Positions 55,125-62,880 of a stretch of 64,000 nt of DNA are shown in pieces. A model generated the notes under the pieces. The model saw only the letters and a program-made list of their open reading frames with translations. It did not search any database and was not told where the DNA came from. The stretch lies in the NCBI RefSeq assembly GCF_009905545.1, contig NZ_JAAALB010000009.1, positions 124,001 to 188,000 on the forward strand. Direction: 5' to 3'. Origin of the DNA: Cellulophaga sp. BC115SP (GTDB taxonomy: Bacteria > Bacteroidota > Bacteroidia > Cytophagales > Spirosomataceae). The position numbers were made by a program, and so were the translations under genes. How positions within the stretch are numbered: position 1 is the first letter of the stretch; each line of letters opens with the position of its first letter.

Positions 55125-55424
55125 GGTAATTATTCTTCTGATGTATGATTTTACATTAGGCTTAAATTATTGTGTCTATACTTTTTGAAAGGTATAGCGT
55201 ACAATGATTGTGGGGAATTTTATTTTATCTATTCAAACTTTCAACTCCAAAAACTTGTAGTTCGCTGAATAAAAAATAGTATTTGTCAACTCATATAACT
55301 GAAATATCAACTTTGAGTGTCGTTGTCCGACAGTCGATGGGAAAAGTATTGTCTTCTATGAAACAAAACAACGATTTTTCTTGATACAAGTGGGTTGAAG
55401 GTTACCTTTCAAATCCCTATCAAC

Positions 55425-57650
55425 ATGAAATTCAAATTTTACCTATATCTATGCTTTACTATTTTTATTAGTGAATCATGCTACTTGGTGTCAAGCTCAA
55501 ATGACCAAATGGTGCAGTATTTATCAGACACTTATGATAGAAATTTTGTCAAAGAAAATTCTTTTTGCCCAGAGGCTGAGTTTGTCTTCTTTGATTCGCT
55601 TTCGACCAAGCACCCCGACTCAGGGATGAGGCTACAAGCAAGCTTTTTTAAAGCAAATGGTTTTCTAAAAATGGGTCAAGAAAAAGAAGCAGTAAATGCG
55701 CTAGAGAAAATCTTATATGCTGTAACTGAAGACCATCGACATTATTCTGAGATATTGAAAAGCTATGCGGTGGCCTATTTGCGAATGGGAGAACGTCAAA
55801 ATTGTATCAGTAATCACTCTGCAGAATCATGTATTTTACCTATTAAAAACGCGGGAGTTCATCAAAACAAAACAGGTTCACAAAAAGCCATTGAGGTTTA
55901 TCAAAAGCTTCTTCAGCAAAACCCAAAGGATTATGAATCTATGTGGTTGTTAAACATTGCCTATATGACACTTGGTGAATATCCTGCAAAAGTGCCCCAA
56001 CAATGGTTGATACCTAATTTGGATAAAGATAATTCAGGCTATTCTGTAAAACCGTTCACTGATATTGCTCCAAATTTGGGACTCAATAAAAGAAATATGG
56101 CTGGAGGAACCCTCATTGATGATTTTAATAATGATGGTTATCTGGATATTGTTACTTCTGATTGGGGACTGAAAGGTGCTATGCATTATTTTCGTAATGA
56201 TACCAAAGGCGGTTTTATGGACTGTTCGGTCATATCTGATTTAGGACGTTTTAAAGGTGGTCTAAACATGATTCAGGCTGATTATAATAACGATGGATTC
56301 TTGGATATTTTCGTACTTAGAGGCGCATGGATGGGTAATTATGGTCGACAAGCCAATTCTTTACTCAGAAATAACGGTGATAATACCTTTACAGACGTAA
56401 CCGTAGAAAGCGGACTTTTCTCAGAACATCCTACTCAGGCGGGAGTTTGGCGTGATTTTAATAATGATGGTTGGTTAGATTTGTTTATCGGTAACGAAAC
56501 AGGGGGAATGAATGAGTATAACCCTTGTGAGCTATTCATCAGTAATAAAAACGGTACTTTTACTGAAGTGGCTGCTATTGCAAAATGTCAAATTATCGAC
56601 TTTGTCAAAGGAGTTAGTGCTGCAGATTATGATCATGATGGGCTTCAGGATATTGTTATTTCGGGCATCGGAGGACGAAGAACTTTACTCAAAAATACAG
56701 GCACCAAAAATAATATTCCACAGTTTGAGGATGTTACTGAAAAGTCAGGATTAAATGATATTCAGATTAATACCTTTCCGATTTGGTTCTGGGATTATGA
56801 CAACGATGGCTGGCAAGATATTTTTGTATGTGGTTATCAGTTCGATACCTCGATTCCATACACTGCAGCAACTGAAGCTTTAGGGATTCCTAATCAAGCC
56901 AGTACCATGAATTTGTATCACAATAACCATGATGGAACGTTCAAAAATGTAACCAAAGAAGCTAATCTCAATAAATCTGTCTTTACGATGGGCTCCAATT
57001 TTGGAGATATTGACAACGACGGTTATTTGGATATGTACTTAGGTACAGGCAATCCTGATTATAAATCTCTAGTGCCCAACCGACTTTTCAGAAATATGGG
57101 TAATGGAAAATTTGCCGATGTTACCGTTTCGGGCAGAGTAGGTAATTTACAAAAAGGACATGGTGTAGCAATCAATGACCTTGATAATGACGGAGATAGT
57201 GATATTTTCATTGAAGTGGGTGGCGCCTATGTTGGTGATTCTTACAACAATTCGCTGTATTTGAATCCTGGGCAGAATAATAACCGATGGATTAATATTC
57301 AATTAGAAGGTACCACAACCAATCGTTCGGCTATTGGTTCGCATGTAAAAGTTACCTTCAGAGAAAAAGGAGTAAAAAGGGTTGCTTATCGTGATGTAAA
57401 TTCAGGAGGAAGTTTTGGTGCATCCGCTTTGAGAAGAGAAATCGGTATTGGACAAAGTGATTTAATTGATGAGCTTGAAATTACATGGGCTCAAACAGGC
57501 AAAAAGCAAGTTTTCAAAAACCTAAAGCCTAATCAGTTTATCAAAATCAAAGAAGGAGACAATACCATTACCAAAGTATATCTCAAAACGACTCTATTCC
57601 CAAGCCAGTCTACAGAGATTCCTATTTGTAATACTAAAATGAGTCTTTAG
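55425..57650 (+). CDS. CRTAC1/FG-GAP (VCBS) lipoprotein with UnbV-type C-terminal domain
   Basis: 741 aa from the ATG at 55425; an in-frame TTG 30 bases upstream is less likely. The leader MKFKFYLYLCFTIFISESC ends in a possible lipobox Cys. Residues ~60-190 hold TPR-like helices (AVNALEKIL, AIEVYQKLLQQNPKDYESMWLLNIAYMTLGE). Calcium-type FG-GAP repeats follow: DFNNDGYLDIVTSDWG, DYNNDGFLDIFVLRG, DFNNDGWLDLFIGNE, DYDNDGWQDIFVCG, DIDNDGYLDMYLGTG and DLDNDGDSDIFIEVG. The C-terminal ASPIC/UnbV domain includes YRDVNSGGSFGASALRREIGIG. A surface role is inferred. It lies between the two paralogous small genes. Confidence 0.85.
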   Translation: MKFKFYLYLCFTIFISESCYLVSSSNDQMVQYLSDTYDRNFVKENSFCPEAEFVFFDSLSTKHPDSGMRLQASFFKANGFLKMGQEKEAVNALEKILYAVTEDHRHYSEILKSYAVAYLRMGERQNCISNHSAESCILPIKNAGVHQNKTGSQKAIEVYQKLLQQNPKDYESMWLLNIAYMTLGEYPAKVPQQWLIPNLDKDNSGYSVKPFTDIAPNLGLNKRNMAGGTLIDDFNNDGYLDIVTSDWGLKGAMHYFRNDTKGGFMDCSVISDLGRFKGGLNMIQADYNNDGFLDIFVLRGAWMGNYGRQANSLLRNNGDNTFTDVTVESGLFSEHPTQAGVWRDFNNDGWLDLFIGNETGGMNEYNPCELFISNKNGTFTEVAAIAKCQIIDFVKGVSAADYDHDGLQDIVISGIGGRRTLLKNTGTKNNIPQFEDVTEKSGLNDIQINTFPIWFWDYDNDGWQDIFVCGYQFDTSIPYTAATEALGIPNQASTMNLYHNNHDGTFKNVTKEANLNKSVFTMGSNFGDIDNDGYLDMYLGTGNPDYKSLVPNRLFRNMGNGKFADVTVSGRVGNLQKGHGVAINDLDNDGDSDIFIEVGGAYVGDSYNNSLYLNPGQNNNRWINIQLEGTTTNRSAIGSHVKVTFREKGVKRVAYRDVNSGGSFGASALRREIGIGQSDLIDELEITWAQTGKKQVFKNLKPNQFIKIKEGDNTITKVYLKTTLFPSQSTEIPICNTKMSL

Positions 57651-57656
57651 AAATTA

Positions 57657-57737
57657 TTGCGGATATGGGATTGCTGATTTGGGATATATTGAAAAATACA
57701 TTCATTTACTATATATCCTAAATCACCAATCCCGTAT
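57657..57737. terminator. Long hairpin after the FG-GAP gene
   Basis: GGATATGGGATTGCTGATTT near 57661-57680 pairs imperfectly with AAATCACCAATCCCGTATT near 57720-57738. It follows the FG-GAP stop by ~10 bases and ends against a MITE-like element. Related GGATT/GGGATT words recur at 57900-57925. Confidence 0.45.
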
Positions 57738-57743
57738 TAAGGC

Positions 57744-57895
57744 TGTACGAAGGATTCTATTTTGTTGAGAAGCTTTATGATCATTAGAATTTTTAATGTA
57801 GCTACAACCCTTGCGGTTGTCATGTTGAATGTGGCAATCGCAAGGGTTACAGCTACACCAATTATATTTTAATGAAAAAGCCAAACTTTCGTACA
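57744..57895. mobile_element. MITE-like element, family B, complete copy (152 bp)
   Basis: Ends are TGTACGAAGG at 57744 and CTTTCGTACA at 57895, inverted terminal repeats. Inside, GTAGCTACAACCCTTGCGGTTG near 57799-57820 pairs imperfectly with GGCAATCGCAAGGGTTACAGC near 57833-57853. The left half matches 23592 onward base for base in several blocks. It has no coding capacity. Confidence 0.6.
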
Positions 57896-57995
57896 CTACT
57901 AATCCCATGTCCGTAATCCGAAATAGTTGATTTTTGAAATCTATATTTATACACAACATATAATATCTGGTCAAAATAGCTTCTTTGACTAGCAC

Positions 57996-58037
57996 TTTTC
58001 CATCAGTGGGCGAATTAATTTGTCTGCTGATGGAAAA
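57996..58037. repeat. Hairpin upstream of the intact small-protein gene
   Basis: TTTTCCATCAG (57996-58006) pairs perfectly with CTGATGGAAAA (58027-58037) around a 20-base loop. It lies ~50 bases upstream of the -7 box at 58086 and may be an operator or an upstream terminator. The remainder of 57896-58124 has no gene. Confidence 0.45.
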
Positions 58038-58085
58038 TCATGAAAGTTTCGCTTGTTTATTAGTATATTGTATGAAATAAATATT

Positions 58086-58093
58086 TATTTTTG
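58086..58093 (+). promoter_or_regulatory. Candidate -7 box (TATTTTTG) for small-protein paralogue B
   Basis: Exact TAnnTTTG match 32 bases before the TTG start at 58125, in the same position and context as the box before paralogue A. Confidence 0.5.
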
Positions 58094-58124
58094 TTTTAAG
58101 AAGAAAAAACCTCAACTATATCCT

Positions 58125-58676
58125 TTGAAAAAAATCGTCAGCATTTCATTTCTCTGTCTGTTGCTATACAATATGTTTAGCACTGGCATTGTTTTGTTAT
58201 GTTTTGACAAATCAATTCAAAAAGCTACTCCAGTTACTCAAAATGATGAATGGCTAGAAATCAAAATGCCTATTGCCCTACCCTACAGTAGCGATTTTTC
58301 CAATATTACTTCTCATGAGGGTTTAATTGAATATCAGGGTGAGTTTTACAATATTATTGAACAACACTATTCAAACGATACGCTTTATACCAAAATCAAG
58401 ACCAACCATAAAGCCAAACAAAAATATCAATCTATATCTGAAGAGCTTAGCCAACAATTTTCTGATAATCACTCAGAGAAAAGTTCGCCTTTGAAAAAGG
58501 CTTTAGACTTATGTAAACATTTATCATCTAACTACTTACCTCAACAAGTAAGTCTGGAAAACAAATACCTTCATTTCATCGAAAGCAAAAAGCCAAGTCT
58601 GTTCTACTACTCTTATCTATACGCTCATCTATATTCTTCAGGAGTTTTTATGCCTCCCGAGTTAGCTTCAGTTTAA
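58125..58676 (+). CDS. Small envelope protein, paralogue B (intact), TTG start
   Basis: 183 aa from the TTG at 58125. The same TTG AAA AAA start is conserved in paralogue A, and a longer in-frame ATG at 58053 would run through the promoter. Residues ~3-27 are a hydrophobic anchor or signal (IVSISFLCLLLYNMFSTGIVLL). The soluble part has WLEIKMPIALPYSSDFSNIT, GLIEYQGEFYNIIEQHYSNDTLYTKIKT and a C-terminal FMPPELASV. This pattern belongs to short, uncharacterised Bacteroidota envelope proteins that I recall near TonB receptor genes. It lies upstream of the AhpD-like pair and TonB receptor; a link is inferred. Confidence 0.72.
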   Translation: MKKIVSISFLCLLLYNMFSTGIVLLCFDKSIQKATPVTQNDEWLEIKMPIALPYSSDFSNITSHEGLIEYQGEFYNIIEQHYSNDTLYTKIKTNHKAKQKYQSISEELSQQFSDNHSEKSSPLKKALDLCKHLSSNYLPQQVSLENKYLHFIESKKPSLFYYSYLYAHLYSSGVFMPPELASV

Positions 58677-58757
58677 TGTAATGATCTTCCTTACGTATTG
58701 TTATTTACGTTAGGCTGATATTGTATTGCCCAAATATTTATTAACTGAAGCAAAGTT

Positions 58758-59300
58758 ATGTCACATATCACTTTACCAAATCCAAATCTCCCAGGAATTT
58801 CAGGTCTTTTGGATTATAACAAAACAACCGCACAGCCTTTACTCAATCTTGCAGAGATCTTACTAAGAAGTGAGTCGACTCTTACAAGTGGCGAAAGGGA
58901 GCTTATTGCGGCACATGTATCTTATCTCAACAACTGTCATTTTTGTCATACTTCACACGCAGCAGCAGCAGTTGCTCACTTAGGTTGTGACATTAGTGTC
59001 ATGGACGATATCAAGAAAAACTTCGTTGAAACGCCCATTTCTCCAAAATTAAGAGCATTATTAGACATTGCAGGAAAAGTGCAAAAAGGTGGTAAGCACG
59101 TTTTACCAGAGGATATCGCTATAGCTCGTGAAGCAGGTGCAAGCGACCGTGAACTGCACGATACAGTCTTAATTGCGGCAGCCTTTTGTATGTTCAACCG
59201 TTATGTAGATGGGTTAGGAACTTGGGCTCCACAAGCTAATGAGGATTATTTGGAAATGGGTCAAAAAATGGCATTCCTAGGATATAACCGACCACGATAA
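58758..59300 (+). CDS. AhpD-like (carboxymuconolactone decarboxylase family) protein 1
   Basis: 180 aa. It carries the AhpD-type redox motif Cys60-x-x-Cys63 with His67 (NNCHFCHTSHAAAA), an upstream ERELIAAHVSYLNN helix and a C-terminal LHDTVLIAAAFCMFNRYVDGLGT helix, the layout of peroxidase-related CMD proteins. The N-terminus ITLPNPNLPGISGLLDYNKTTAQPL is shared with the next gene. It should act on peroxides or disulfides in the cytoplasm. It is 81 bp after the small protein gene and 209 bp before its paralogue. Confidence 0.85.
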   Translation: MSHITLPNPNLPGISGLLDYNKTTAQPLLNLAEILLRSESTLTSGERELIAAHVSYLNNCHFCHTSHAAAAVAHLGCDISVMDDIKKNFVETPISPKLRALLDIAGKVQKGGKHVLPEDIAIAREAGASDRELHDTVLIAAAFCMFNRYVDGLGTWAPQANEDYLEMGQKMAFLGYNRPR

Positions 59301-59509
59301 TCTGCTGTAAAGATCTATTTGAGAGTTTAAATCATTCATAAAAATAGATAGTTGATTAGTGGGTCAATGTCCTATGATTGTATTCATTTTCTATTTACAG
59401 CATAAAACCCTGTGAATAGAAGCACATTGTCTCAACTTAAGATTTGTTGATTAAATACCTATTTATCAACGAGTTATTTTTTTGTCTATCCCCAACAGAA
59501 ATTACGATT

Positions 59510-60076
59510 ATGCCCCATATATCTTTACCAGAACATTTGCCAGGCATTACTGGCCTATTAGAATATAGCCAAGAAACGGCTCAACCCATTCGTGATTTAA
59601 CACAACTGTTACTTCGAGGCGACAATACCTTATCGCAAGGCGAAAGAGAGCTTATTGCTACCATTGTGTCTTATCGCAACGGATGTATATTTTGTACCAA
59701 TGCACATACTGCTGCTACAGATTTACTACTTGGCGAGACAGAAACCTGTGAAATCATGAAACAAGACATCGATCAGATGGCTGTTAGTGATAAAATGAAG
59801 GCTTTATTAAAAATAGCCTCTCTTGTACAAATCAATGGAAAAGCCGTTACCCCAGAGTCAGTTGAACTAGCGAAGTCTTTCGGCGCTACTGATGCAGAAA
59901 TTCATGATACCGTATTGATTGCAGCATTATTCTGTCTCTACAACCGATATGTAGACGGTATGGCAACTTTTACTCCCGACCCACAAAGTGGTTTTTATCA
60001 GCAATTAGGCGAACGAATTGTCAATCATGGCTACCAACGTTTACCTCAAGGTTATGACCATTTAAAAAAATCTTAA
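59510..60076 (+). CDS. AhpD-like (carboxymuconolactone decarboxylase family) protein 2
   Basis: 188 aa from the ATG at 59510; the upstream extension is not conserved. The same layout as gene 1: PGITGLLEYSQETAQPI, GERELIATIVSYRN, Cys59-x-x-Cys62 with His66 (NGCIFCTNAHTAA) and IHDTVLIAALFCLYNRYVDGMAT. A tandem duplication that has diverged substantially. It ends 11 bp before the TonB receptor gene, so a common transcript is likely. Two redox-type CMD proteins next to a receptor and an MFS transporter point to handling of a reactive or aromatic ligand, which is inference. Confidence 0.85.
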   Translation: MPHISLPEHLPGITGLLEYSQETAQPIRDLTQLLLRGDNTLSQGERELIATIVSYRNGCIFCTNAHTAATDLLLGETETCEIMKQDIDQMAVSDKMKALLKIASLVQINGKAVTPESVELAKSFGATDAEIHDTVLIAALFCLYNRYVDGMATFTPDPQSGFYQQLGERIVNHGYQRLPQGYDHLKKS

Positions 60077-60087
60077 ATTGAATCGAC

Positions 60088-62853
60088 ATGAAAAAACATA
60101 TATTATCTATATTCATTTTTATCAGCATTATTACTCAAACAATAGCACAAGTAGCTACAGTAACAGGAAAAATCACAGACGCACAAACGCAAAAACCTAT
60201 TCAAGGAGTTGCTATCAGAGTTAAAGGAAAACTTGCAGGTACGCAAACCAACGCTAATGGTAGCTTTAGTATATCGCTAAAAACTCCTGCCTCTATTGTG
60301 GTTACAATGATTGGTTACGAAGCCAAAACTGTTGATGTTACTAATAATCAGGCTATTGATATTTCACTTTCTCCAGCTAATTCAGAGTTAGATCCCGTTG
60401 TAGTAACAGCTTCACGTGTTGAAGAACGCATTTTGCGTTCGCCTGTCAGTATCGAAAAAATGGATATTCGACAAGTTCAGCAAACACCATCAGCCAATTA
60501 CTACGATGGTCTACAAAATATCAAATCCTTGGATATGGTTACGAGTAGTCTTACTTACAAACAAATCAATACAAGAGGATTTAATAGTACAGGAAATGGA
60601 AGATTTTTGCAATTAGTCGACGGTATCGACAACCAACCAGCAGGGTTAGGTTTTGCGATGGGAAATCTATTTGGTCCACATGATTTGGACGTAGAAAGTG
60701 CTGAATTAATTGCTGGTGCGGCATCCGCGCTTTATGGTCCAATTGCTTTTAATGGCTTGTTGAATACTCGCACCAAGAACCCTTTTGATTTCCAAGGGCT
60801 CAGCATTCAAACGAAATTTGGTCTCAATCACGTGGGTGACGGAACAGGATTAGGCGCAAAACCCATGAGCGATTTGGCTTTGAGATATGCAAAAGTTTTT
60901 AACAACAAATTTGCTTTCAAAATCAATGCTTCTTATCTCAGAGGTACCGATTGGTATGCCAACGATTATACAGATATTGACCCAAATACGCCAGCGGCGA
61001 GCCGTGGGGCAAACAACCCAGGTCGTAATGCCTTGAATATTTATGGTGATGAAGTGGCTCAAACCTTACCTAATATTGGTAGAGTTTCAAGAACAGGTTA
61101 TGAAGAAAAAGATTTGGCGACTTATGGTGTGTATAGCCTTAAACTGAATGGTGCTTTGCATTATCGTATTAATGATAACCTTGAGGCCATTTACCAAATG
61201 AATTTTAATCAAGGAACGGCTCAGTACACAGGAAGTAACAGATTCGTTATCAATGATTTCCAGTTCATACAGCATCGTCTCGAACTAAAAGGAAGTCAGT
61301 TTTACATAAGAGCGTATTCCAACCAAGAAATTTCGAATAACTCCTACAATACACGTTCGCTTGGTCAACAAATCAACCGTACTTGGGTGCGCGACTTGAA
61401 TGGCAATATTGTGACGCCCGACAAAGCAGATGCCACTTGGTTTCAGCGTTATGCGGCTGCTTTCAATGGTACAATCAGTGGTGTAACAGCTCAAAATCAA
61501 ACACAGGCAAGAGCTTTTGCTGACCAAGGTAGATTAGTACCTGGCACAACGGCTTTCGATGAAGTTAGAGATAGATTAATTCATACTGTTGGATTATCTG
61601 GCGCAGGTATCAAAAGTAACTGTAGCTTAAAACACATAGAAGGACTTTATGATTTTAGCTCCGTGGTAAAAGTTTTCAATTTGCAAGTTGGAGGAAACTA
61701 CAGAAAATACTATCTCGATACAGAAGGTACTTTATTTGACGACAAAGGCAAAAACCTCACAAATGATGAATTTGGTTTATTTACTCAAGCTTCAAAAAGT
61801 CTTTTCCAAGATAAGTTAAAAGTAACATTATCAGGAAGATATGACAAAAACCAAAACTTTGATGGTCAATTTACGCCAAGAGCATCAGCGGTATTTTCCC
61901 CAACTGAAAGACATAATTTTAGAGCTTCGTATCAAACTGGTTTCAGAAACCCAACTATTAGCGACCAATATATTAAGCTTGACGTAGGTCCAATTTTGAT
62001 TTTGGGAGGTGCTCCTATCAACTCGCAAGGAATGAATGTTTACGAAAATTCTTATACAGCTGCTTCTGTAGGAGCGTTTGGTAGTGGATTTGGTGCTGAT
62101 ATGCAAAAAGGCGTTCCTTTCCCTACAGCTTTAGCCAACAATAAGGACAAACTGGTAAAATCAAATGTGCCATATATCAAACCAGAACGTGTTCAAAGTA
62201 TTGAAGTAGGCTATAAAGGATTATTGACTTCAAAATTACTTTTTGACATTAACTACTATTACAGTCAATACAAAGATTTCATCATCAACTCTGTAGTAAT
62301 TAGACCAAATAGCCCAGTAACATTACCAGACGGAAGTGTAAACCCAGCAGCTGCGGCAGATATTTTGAATGGAAATATCAAAGCGTTTCAATTGTACACT
62401 AACGCCGCAGATAAAGTATCTATTCAAGGAGTTACAGCTGGCTTGACTTGGGCTTTACCTAAAAACTACCAATTACATGGCAATGCAACTTGGATAGATT
62501 TTAATATAATGGATGCCAATCCAAACAATATTCCTGCTTTCAATACACCGACTTGGAAAAGCAACGTAACTTTTTCTAATCCTAAACTTACAGACAAACT
62601 AGGTTTTAGTGTGGCATGGCACTGGCAAACTGCATTCGATTGGTACGGAACATTTACAGAATTGAGACCTGGAAGAATAGGAGCTTACAATTTATTAGAT
62701 GCGCAGGTAAGCTATACCGTTCCTTCACTTAAAACAAAAATCAAACTGGGTGCTGCCAACTTGACCAATCAATATGTAGTGCAAGCTTACGGCTCACCAG
62801 CCGTTGGAGGAATGTATTATATCAGCCTCAATTTTGATGAATTTTTAAGATAA
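60088..62853 (+). CDS. TonB-dependent receptor with carboxypeptidase-regulatory-like N-terminal domain
   Basis: 921 aa, signal peptide 1-20. Residues ~22-105 are the CarboxypepD_reg-like domain (VTGKITDAQTQKPIQGVAIRVKGKLAGTQTNANGSFSI). The TonB-box region and plug follow (LDPVVVTASRVEERILRSPVSIEKMD). The barrel includes GFRNPTISDQY and VQSIEVGYKGLLTSKLLFDINYYYSQY, ending in MYYISLNFDEFLR. It differs from SusC (shorter, no SusD partner), so it resembles siderophore- or small-molecule-type receptors. The ligand is unknown. It follows the AhpD-like pair by 11 bp and precedes an MFS transporter by 27 bp. Confidence 0.88.
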   Translation: MKKHILSIFIFISIITQTIAQVATVTGKITDAQTQKPIQGVAIRVKGKLAGTQTNANGSFSISLKTPASIVVTMIGYEAKTVDVTNNQAIDISLSPANSELDPVVVTASRVEERILRSPVSIEKMDIRQVQQTPSANYYDGLQNIKSLDMVTSSLTYKQINTRGFNSTGNGRFLQLVDGIDNQPAGLGFAMGNLFGPHDLDVESAELIAGAASALYGPIAFNGLLNTRTKNPFDFQGLSIQTKFGLNHVGDGTGLGAKPMSDLALRYAKVFNNKFAFKINASYLRGTDWYANDYTDIDPNTPAASRGANNPGRNALNIYGDEVAQTLPNIGRVSRTGYEEKDLATYGVYSLKLNGALHYRINDNLEAIYQMNFNQGTAQYTGSNRFVINDFQFIQHRLELKGSQFYIRAYSNQEISNNSYNTRSLGQQINRTWVRDLNGNIVTPDKADATWFQRYAAAFNGTISGVTAQNQTQARAFADQGRLVPGTTAFDEVRDRLIHTVGLSGAGIKSNCSLKHIEGLYDFSSVVKVFNLQVGGNYRKYYLDTEGTLFDDKGKNLTNDEFGLFTQASKSLFQDKLKVTLSGRYDKNQNFDGQFTPRASAVFSPTERHNFRASYQTGFRNPTISDQYIKLDVGPILILGGAPINSQGMNVYENSYTAASVGAFGSGFGADMQKGVPFPTALANNKDKLVKSNVPYIKPERVQSIEVGYKGLLTSKLLFDINYYYSQYKDFIINSVVIRPNSPVTLPDGSVNPAAAADILNGNIKAFQLYTNAADKVSIQGVTAGLTWALPKNYQLHGNATWIDFNIMDANPNNIPAFNTPTWKSNVTFSNPKLTDKLGFSVAWHWQTAFDWYGTFTELRPGRIGAYNLLDAQVSYTVPSLKTKIKLGAANLTNQYVVQAYGSPAVGGMYYISLNFDEFLR

Positions 62854-62880
62854 TAAGTGCTAAAACAACCTTATAATTTT

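Noticed and set aside
55125-55424. 300-bp gap before the FG-GAP lipoprotein
   Set aside because: It holds the duplicated 3' flank motif (TTACATTAGGCT) and AT-rich sequence; no exact TAnnTTTG box or gene was found.
58053-58124. Upstream ATG start for small-protein paralogue B
   Set aside because: The extension contains the -7 box and is not matched by coding sequence in front of paralogue A, where the TTG is the only conserved start.
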